Made by a program: the position numbers and the translations under genes. This document shows, piece after piece, positions 6,412 to 10,300 of a stretch of DNA of 10,300 bases. The first letter of the stretch is position 1, and each line of letters starts with the position of its first letter. The notes below the pieces were generated by a model. That model did no database searches and had not been told where the DNA came from. It saw nothing but the letters and a program-made list of their open reading frames with translations. Origin of the DNA: a bacterium (lineage in GTDB: Bacteria > Fidelibacterota > Marinisomatia > Marinisomatales > JAHJCW01); contig JAUXHY010000023.1 in assembly GCA_030621275.1 (NCBI GenBank), forward strand, positions 1 through 10,300, in the 5' to 3' direction.

Positions 6412-7056
6412 ATGGAAATAAAACACATTATTTGGGATTGGAACGGTACACTGTTGAATGATAATTGGCTCTCAATCAAAGCAATAAATATTTTATTAAA
6501 AAAATACAATCTACTTGCCATAAAGAAAGAAAAATATCTTGAAATATTTACTTTTCCGGTGATTGACTATTATAAAAAATTAGGATTCGCTTTTGATAAA
6601 ACTCCTTTCAGTATAGTTGGTACTGAGTTTATTGTTGAATATACAAACCGTATGTTTGAAGCTGATTTACAAGATGGAGCATTCGAAGTTTTGAATTATT
6701 TTAATGAAATTGGTATATCCCAATCGTTGCTTTCAGCAGCTAAACAGAAAATGTTAGACGATCTAATGAAGTTTCACAAATTAGAAAAGTATTTTCTTAA
6801 AGTATCAGGCTTAACAGATCATTATGCCAACAGTAAAATCGATGCAGGTAAATCTTGGATTAAGGAACTGAAACATGATCCTCAAGATGTATTATTAATT
6901 GGTGATACTTTGCATGACGTTGAGGTAGCAGATGAAATTGGGACTGAATGTGTACTTATAGCACAGGGTCATAATGCATATGACCGGTTAAAATCTTCCG
7001 GCAAGAAAGTATTCCATAATTTACATGAATTTAAAAGATGGTATATTAAACAATGA
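6412..7056 (+). CDS. HAD-superfamily hydrolase, phosphoglycolate phosphatase-like, with DxN motif I
   Basis: A 214-residue soluble protein of the haloacid dehalogenase superfamily. Motif I is IIWDWNGTLL (6-15), with nucleophile D9. Residues ~17-85 form the helical cap region of the phosphoglycolate-phosphatase type. Motif II is the Ser in SLLSAAKQ (about S108). A Lys near 142-147 serves as motif III, and motif IV is LLIGDTLHDVEVA (161-173) with D165 and D169. Where the usual motif I is DxDxT, residue 11 is Asn. The second Asp normally acts as general acid/base, so activity may be altered or the substrate unusual. From memory, a WDWNGTLL variant recurs in a subset of bacterial HAD proteins, which argues against a sequencing error. 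The gene has no Shine-Dalgarno sequence. Its TGA overlaps the next start as ATGA. The substrate is unknown. Confidence 0.85.
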   Translation: MEIKHIIWDWNGTLLNDNWLSIKAINILLKKYNLLAIKKEKYLEIFTFPVIDYYKKLGFAFDKTPFSIVGTEFIVEYTNRMFEADLQDGAFEVLNYFNEIGISQSLLSAAKQKMLDDLMKFHKLEKYFLKVSGLTDHYANSKIDAGKSWIKELKHDPQDVLLIGDTLHDVEVADEIGTECVLIAQGHNAYDRLKSSGKKVFHNLHEFKRWYIKQ

Positions 7057-7541
7057 AATTTTTATCAAAAGAAATTAAAGCAACGTGGTTTATACGAAGT
7101 TTTGGATTAAGCAAAGTACCATTAATATTTTATTGTCGCCCCACGGTTATAAAGTTAACAGAAGAAACAACAGTCATAAAAATTCCTTTTAAACGAAGAA
7201 ATAGAAATCATCTGAGGTCTATGTATTTTGGTGCCTTGTCAGTAGGAGCAGATGTTGCGGGTGGCGTGTTGGCTATGGATTTAATTAGTAAAAGCGGACG
7301 TAACGTTTCATTGGTATTTAAAGATTTTAAAGCAGATTTCTTAAAACGTCCCGAGGGTGATACTTATTTTACCTGTAATGATGGACCGTCTGTAAAAAAT
7401 TTAATAGATGAAGCAACTAGAACAGGCGAAAGAGTAAATATGCCATTAAAAATAACCGCCACTGTCCCTGAAATATCAAGAAATGAGCCAGTGGCGGAAT
7501 TTATTTTGACCTTATCTTTAAAAGATAAATCTAAAAACTAA
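7053..7541 (+). CDS. DUF4442 hotdog-fold protein (PaaI/YiiD-like putative thioesterase)
   Basis: A 162-residue protein resembling DUF4442, a hotdog-fold family related to acyl-CoA thioesterases. The core signature is RNHLRSMYFGALSVGADVAG (51-70). The Asn-His pair precedes the long central helix, as in PaaI-type enzymes, and beta-strand segments follow (VSLVFKDFKADFLKRP, VNMPLKITATVPEI, AEFILTLSLKD). There is no signal peptide or membrane segment, so it is predicted to be cytoplasmic. Thioester hydrolysis is likely by family, but the substrate is unknown and this subgroup is poorly characterised. It starts inside the HAD gene (4-base ATGA overlap) without its own Shine-Dalgarno sequence, which implies coupled translation. 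It ends 3 bases before the convergent lipoprotein gene. Confidence 0.8.
   Translation: MKFLSKEIKATWFIRSFGLSKVPLIFYCRPTVIKLTEETTVIKIPFKRRNRNHLRSMYFGALSVGADVAGGVLAMDLISKSGRNVSLVFKDFKADFLKRPEGDTYFTCNDGPSVKNLIDEATRTGERVNMPLKITATVPEISRNEPVAEFILTLSLKDKSKN
7512..7528. repeat. AT-rich palindrome at the 3' end of the DUF4442 gene
   Basis: TTATCTTT, one base, then AAAGATAA: a perfect 8-base inverted repeat inside the last codons of the DUF4442 gene, just before the convergent gene ends. As RNA it could form a 7-bp stem with a 3-base loop on either strand, but it has only one G-C pair and no following T-run. It could be a weak bidirectional terminator or chance. Confidence 0.35.
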
Positions 7542-7544
7542 GTA

Positions 7545-8714
7545 TTATTTAATTAATCTTCTCAAGTCTCTGAGACCATCACGGATACTTTTCTTTAAAG
7601 TTTCCGCCCCATCTATAATTAAATCTAGATCATGAGGGTGTGGAACAGAAGTATTCTTTAGTAATTCTTTAGATTCATCAGATAGGGCATTTACATCGCC
7701 GATAGCGCGGGCTGAAATATGCTCAAAAACACTTTCAGCTCCAATTGGTACTTGTTTTATAACTTTACGGGGCTCATTTTGAACTAACTCAATTTCGCCT
7801 TCCAATTTTGCTGCTTTATATTGATGTGTTTCAATCAAGGTGCAAGAAATTGTACTCGTTTTAGGAACTTTAATGTCGTTACCTTCTGAATCTTTAACAA
7901 CATTACCCTTGTCATCTAAAATATATTCCCATCCGTCTTCTATCTCTTTTGATTCCATGCTATCTTTTTGCTGCGCTTGCTCAGGAGACACTTCAATTTT
8001 CTTAAGATTTACAACAGTAAAATAATCATAGTATGTGTTATCGCTTGGATTAGTAGTGTGAAATTCAACCCATTCTGAATTAAAATCGGTAACACCGAAG
8101 GCCATTAAATCTTTTTTAAATTGATTGGGCAGTTTTAGTTGAGTTTTATTCTCTAATGATACAAAGACTCGACTGATTCCTTTCCAATGTGCTTCTTCAA
8201 TTAATTGATTGATATTGTTGATATTCCCAGCATATTCTTTGGCCTTCTGAAATTCATAATACGCCTGGCGATATGATTCCTTGTCGCCTTTTTTCATTAA
8301 TTCATTGGCATGGTTCCAAAAATAATCAGCAGCATTATGTTTTGCCTGAATTATTTCAGAATCATAATCAATATATTCATAGTCTATTGTTTGATCACCG
8401 AGTTGTAATGGTAAAACTGAGCTAACTAAAGCTTGTCTGTTTTTTAATTTGGAATATCGCTCGAAGATTTCATCCCAATTATGGGGACTACCTTCTTCCT
8501 TTAAAAATTTAATTCTATCATAATCTTGTTGGTTTGCTAACAGATACGCTTTATCCAATACTTCAATTTGTTCTTGGTCAGCAGCGTCTATTCTTAATTT
8601 TTTTACGGCTGTTTTAATGGCTTCATCATAATTTCCACGCTGTAATTGTTTAAGGGATGATGCACAACCTACAATTAACATTGCGATAATAGTAAAAGCA
8701 ATAATTTTTTTCAT
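7545..8714 (-). CDS. TPR-like outer-envelope lipoprotein, conserved in FCB bacteria, unknown function
   Basis: A 389-residue lipoprotein. Residues 1-16 are a signal peptide (MKKIIAFTIIAMLIVG) and C17 follows a LIVGC lipobox, so it should be lipidated and exported. Residues ~20-180 are helical with TPR-like wording (LQRGNYDEAIKTAVKKLR, then YRQAYYEFQKAKEYAG), including a NWDEIFERYSKLKNRQ stretch that I associate with a lipoprotein family frequent in Bacteroidota relatives. The C-terminal half looks mixed alpha/beta, with a polar loop EYILDDKGNVVKDSEGND (263-280), and ends in a basic helix (RDGLRDLRRLIK). No catalytic motif is evident. I chose the ATG at 8714 because it begins the signal peptide. 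A GTG at 8726 would add four residues and overlaps the likely Shine-Dalgarno sequence AGGAG, which sits 11 bases before the ATG. It follows the T9SS-substrate gene by 90 bases. Confidence 0.85.
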   Translation of the reverse strand: MKKIIAFTIIAMLIVGCASSLKQLQRGNYDEAIKTAVKKLRIDAADQEQIEVLDKAYLLANQQDYDRIKFLKEEGSPHNWDEIFERYSKLKNRQALVSSVLPLQLGDQTIDYEYIDYDSEIIQAKHNAADYFWNHANELMKKGDKESYRQAYYEFQKAKEYAGNINNINQLIEEAHWKGISRVFVSLENKTQLKLPNQFKKDLMAFGVTDFNSEWVEFHTTNPSDNTYYDYFTVVNLKKIEVSPEQAQQKDSMESKEIEDGWEYILDDKGNVVKDSEGNDIKVPKTSTISCTLIETHQYKAAKLEGEIELVQNEPRKVIKQVPIGAESVFEHISARAIGDVNALSDESKELLKNTSVPHPHDLDLIIDGAETLKKSIRDGLRDLRRLIK

Positions 8715-8723
8715 AATAGTATT

Positions 8724-8777
8724 CACTCCTAGTCATTAATATTATTAGAGGATAAACTTACAAATAAATGAGGAGTG
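8724..8777 (-). promoter_or_regulatory. Possible hairpin sequestering the lipoprotein gene's ribosome-binding site
   Basis: In the 90-base gap upstream of the lipoprotein gene, the minus-strand transcript reads CACTCCT then CATT (8777-8767), a ~29-base loop, and AATG, a 3-base bulge, then AGGAGTG (8737-8724). The arms pair over 7 + 4 bases. The 3' arm contains the AGGAG Shine-Dalgarno sequence, so folding would hide it. It could also lie between two transcription units as a processing signal. It lacks a T-run and so is not a typical intrinsic terminator. Confidence 0.35.
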
Positions 8778-8804
8778 CTAAGTAAGGCTTTATTGGAGAT
8801 AATA

Positions 8805-10300
8805 CTATTTCAAGAATATTAGTTTTTTATGCTGCTCTTCATGACCCATTCGAATTTGCATTATATAGATGCCGGCTGTGATCAATTTATTGTGTTTATC
8901 AAGACTGTTCCAGGTTATTGTATTATAACCGCGATCATATTTTTTATTATTTATTAGCTTGATAACTTCTTCTCCTAACAGATCATAAATAATAATGGAA
9001 ACGTTAGTACTTTTTGGCAGGTCAAAGCCGATAACTGTGTCATGGTTAAATGGATTAGGATAATTTTGATCAAGATGCAATTTTGCAGGTGCAAACGAAC
9101 GCCCGTCTACTTTTAATATAATATTACTATTTATTGCATCGGTATGTAAATCGCCGTCTGAAGCAATAACGCTAAAAGCGTCACTTGCAATTGACACAGT
9201 ATCAGTTACAGCTAAAATTTCTTTTAAAATATATTCAGTTTTTGTAGAATTTAAACCATATCGTGATAGTGCAGATAAATCACCGTTAAAAATAAGGTCG
9301 TATAAAATATCGTCATTTTCAATATCAGAAGATGTTTCCCAGCTGATTGAAAAAGTATTTAAATAATTTGATTTATTAATTACTAAAATTGAATCTTTTT
9401 TGGGTGCAATTATATTGAATTCGGAAGGTTCATCATTAATTGAAGTTATTTCGACCGGGATTATGTAGGATGTTGAGTCAATGCCACCAAAATCAGTACC
9501 GCCGTTATCTGACATAGTGATTGTTATTGATGATAAACCGAAAACATTTGGAATTGTTGAGAAAGTCAAGGTTGCGGATGTATCTGGACTGCTATAATTA
9601 AGTTTAGGATGTGGCAATATATCTATATTGTTCGATTTAACAGACATCGTGATTTGCTGACCTGTTTCCCAAGGTCCTGCTTGAATACCGGTTAATTCTA
9701 CGATTGTTTCTGAATCTTCAAGTATAGTTATACTATCCAAAAAATTAAATATCGGCGGATCGTTAATTGGTGAAATATGTATATCAAACATTGTTGAGAA
9801 CGTATCTATACCACCGTTGGAAATTCCACCATCATCTACAATTTGTAAAGTCATCGGAATAATTCCGAAAGCGTTATCAAATGGATCTATTATGACTAAT
9901 CCGGTATCTACGGGGCTGTTATATTGAATGTCGGTTACATTAACCAAATCTGCAAATGCTTTCACAGAGAGGTTTTGTAATTCATTTGCCGGACCCGCGT
10001 CAATTCCTGTAATTGGCAATAAGATGTTATAAGAATCTTCCATTAAATACAAATCTAATATTGGATCAACATGAGGAGCATCATTTACTGATACTACATT
10101 AATCACTGCAAAATTTGTATCCAAGCTTGTGCTACCAAAGCTATCTACTACTTTAAATGCAAGTTCTGCATAGTTATCTCCATACTCATCCAAATTAGAA
10201 GTAAATATTGGGGTTGAATTATCATCAAAAATAAAGGGGAACTTTAAAGTATCCCCATTAAAGGAGAAGTATTCACTTTGATTGGAATTAATAAAAATAA
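8805..10300 (-). CDS. Large T9SS-secreted protein with cadherin-like repeats, C-terminal part (N-terminus outside the window)
   Basis: The frame is open from the right edge with no stop, so the protein continues beyond the window. About 497 residues are visible. Two tandem ~108-residue beta-sandwich repeats occupy about 10088-9768 and 9767-9441. Each starts with an [IV]NDxP motif and carries a xEDSxxI stretch, a GIxAGP turn and a DxGGxxxGGIDxxS segment, as in bacterial cadherin-like/Ig-like adhesin modules. A further sandwich domain resembling fibronectin III follows (about 9425-9100). The last ~90 residues are a type A T9SS sorting domain with LDQNYPNPFNHDTVIGFDLP, VSIIIYDLLGEEV, ITWNSLDK and a basic LIFLK end. 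The protein should be exported by Sec, passed through T9SS and held on the surface or released. It is probably an adhesin or matrix protein. Its N-terminal activity, if any, cannot be seen. Confidence 0.88.
   Translation of the reverse strand, partial: IFINSNQSEYFSFNGDTLKFPFIFDDNSTPIFTSNLDEYGDNYAELAFKVVDSFGSTSLDTNFAVINVVSVNDAPHVDPILDLYLMEDSYNILLPITGIDAGPANELQNLSVKAFADLVNVTDIQYNSPVDTGLVIIDPFDNAFGIIPMTLQIVDDGGISNGGIDTFSTMFDIHISPINDPPIFNFLDSITILEDSETIVELTGIQAGPWETGQQITMSVKSNNIDILPHPKLNYSSPDTSATLTFSTIPNVFGLSSITITMSDNGGTDFGGIDSTSYIIPVEITSINDEPSEFNIIAPKKDSILVINKSNYLNTFSISWETSSDIENDDILYDLIFNGDLSALSRYGLNSTKTEYILKEILAVTDTVSIASDAFSVIASDGDLHTDAINSNIILKVDGRSFAPAKLHLDQNYPNPFNHDTVIGFDLPKSTNVSIIIYDLLGEEVIKLINNKKYDRGYNTITWNSLDKHNKLITAGIYIMQIRMGHEEQHKKLIFLK
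8808..9080 (-). other. T9SS type A C-terminal sorting domain
   Basis: This domain makes up the last ~91 residues of the large secreted protein. The opening QNYPNPFN motif, the middle YDLLGEEV, the TAGIYIMQIRMG strand and the terminal LIFLK are the standard sorting-signal features recognised by the type IX secretion machinery and removed or replaced at the surface. Its presence implies that this organism encodes a T9SS elsewhere. Confidence 0.88.
9441..10088 (-). repeat. Two tandem cadherin-like domain repeats (protein level)
   Basis: The units occupy about 10088-9768 and 9767-9441, 107 and 109 residues. They share the order NDxP, EDS, GI-AGP, a central beta stretch with NSPVDT/SSPDTS, FG-I-TxTxxDxGG, GGID and a closing strand leading into the next NDxP. 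The DNA itself is diverged, so this is an old protein-level duplication and not a recent DNA repeat. Confidence 0.75.

Noticed and set aside
7566..7576. GTCTC/GAGAC inverted repeat in the last codons of the lipoprotein gene
   Set aside because: It has five-base arms with a one-base centre inside the Arg/Leu-rich coding end. It is short and explained by codon content.
1..10300. Search for tRNA, rRNA, CRISPR, transposase, phage or toxin-antitoxin genes
   Set aside because: I saw no such feature on either strand. The small proteins at 559-858 and 4557-4820 are membrane proteins in operons and do not look like toxin-antitoxin pairs.

Overview
The window looks like an AT-rich chromosomal segment of a Gram-negative bacterium of the FCB group (Bacteroidota, Ignavibacteriota, Marinimicrobiota and relatives). 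The evidence is a type IX secretion (T9SS) C-terminal sorting domain with the QNYPNPFN signature at the right end, a DUF5916 outer-membrane beta-barrel protein with a CBM9-like N-terminal domain, a lipoprotein of a kind common in this group, AT-rich codon use, and Shine-Dalgarno sequences that are present on only some genes. I cannot place it to genus, and the choice among FCB phyla is open.

Left edge (1-517): about 150 bases of GC-rich sequence encode the NAD-binding start of a nucleotide-sugar dehydrogenase. They run abruptly, and in a different reading frame, into the AT-rich 3' part of a 2,4-dienoyl-CoA-reductase-like SDR gene. Both genes are cut at the join, so this is most simply a chimeric assembly or amplification junction. 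Positions 1 to about 150 should not be trusted as native context. Next, on the + strand (559-1805), comes a small two-helix membrane protein whose stop codon overlaps the start of an auxin efflux carrier (AEC) family permease.

Middle (1806-6346, minus strand): reading in the direction of transcription there is a CoA-pyrophosphatase-type Nudix hydrolase, a ROK sugar kinase that overlaps it by 4 bases (ATGA), a small two-helix membrane protein 12 bases further on, and then, after 96 bases, the large DUF5916 outer-membrane protein. The first three look like one operon. The fourth may have its own promoter. The DUF5916 gene ends exactly where the convergent AEC gene ends, with no base between the two stop codons.

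Right half: from a 65-base divergent intergenic region, the + strand carries an HAD-type phosphatase-like protein (6412-7056) overlapping by ATGA a DUF4442 hotdog-fold protein (7053-7541). Converging on these from the right are a TPR-like lipoprotein of unknown function (7545-8714) and, further upstream, the C-terminal part of a large T9SS-secreted protein with cadherin-like repeats, whose N-terminus lies outside the window.

The content is mostly metabolic housekeeping and cell-envelope genes. I see no tRNA, rRNA, CRISPR array, insertion sequence, phage gene or recognisable defence system, and nothing that makes a convincing undescribed multi-gene system. The points most worth checking are the chimeric left edge, the HAD protein with Asn in place of its second motif-I Asp, the two coupled small membrane proteins, and a possible hairpin that hides the ribosome-binding site of the lipoprotein gene.
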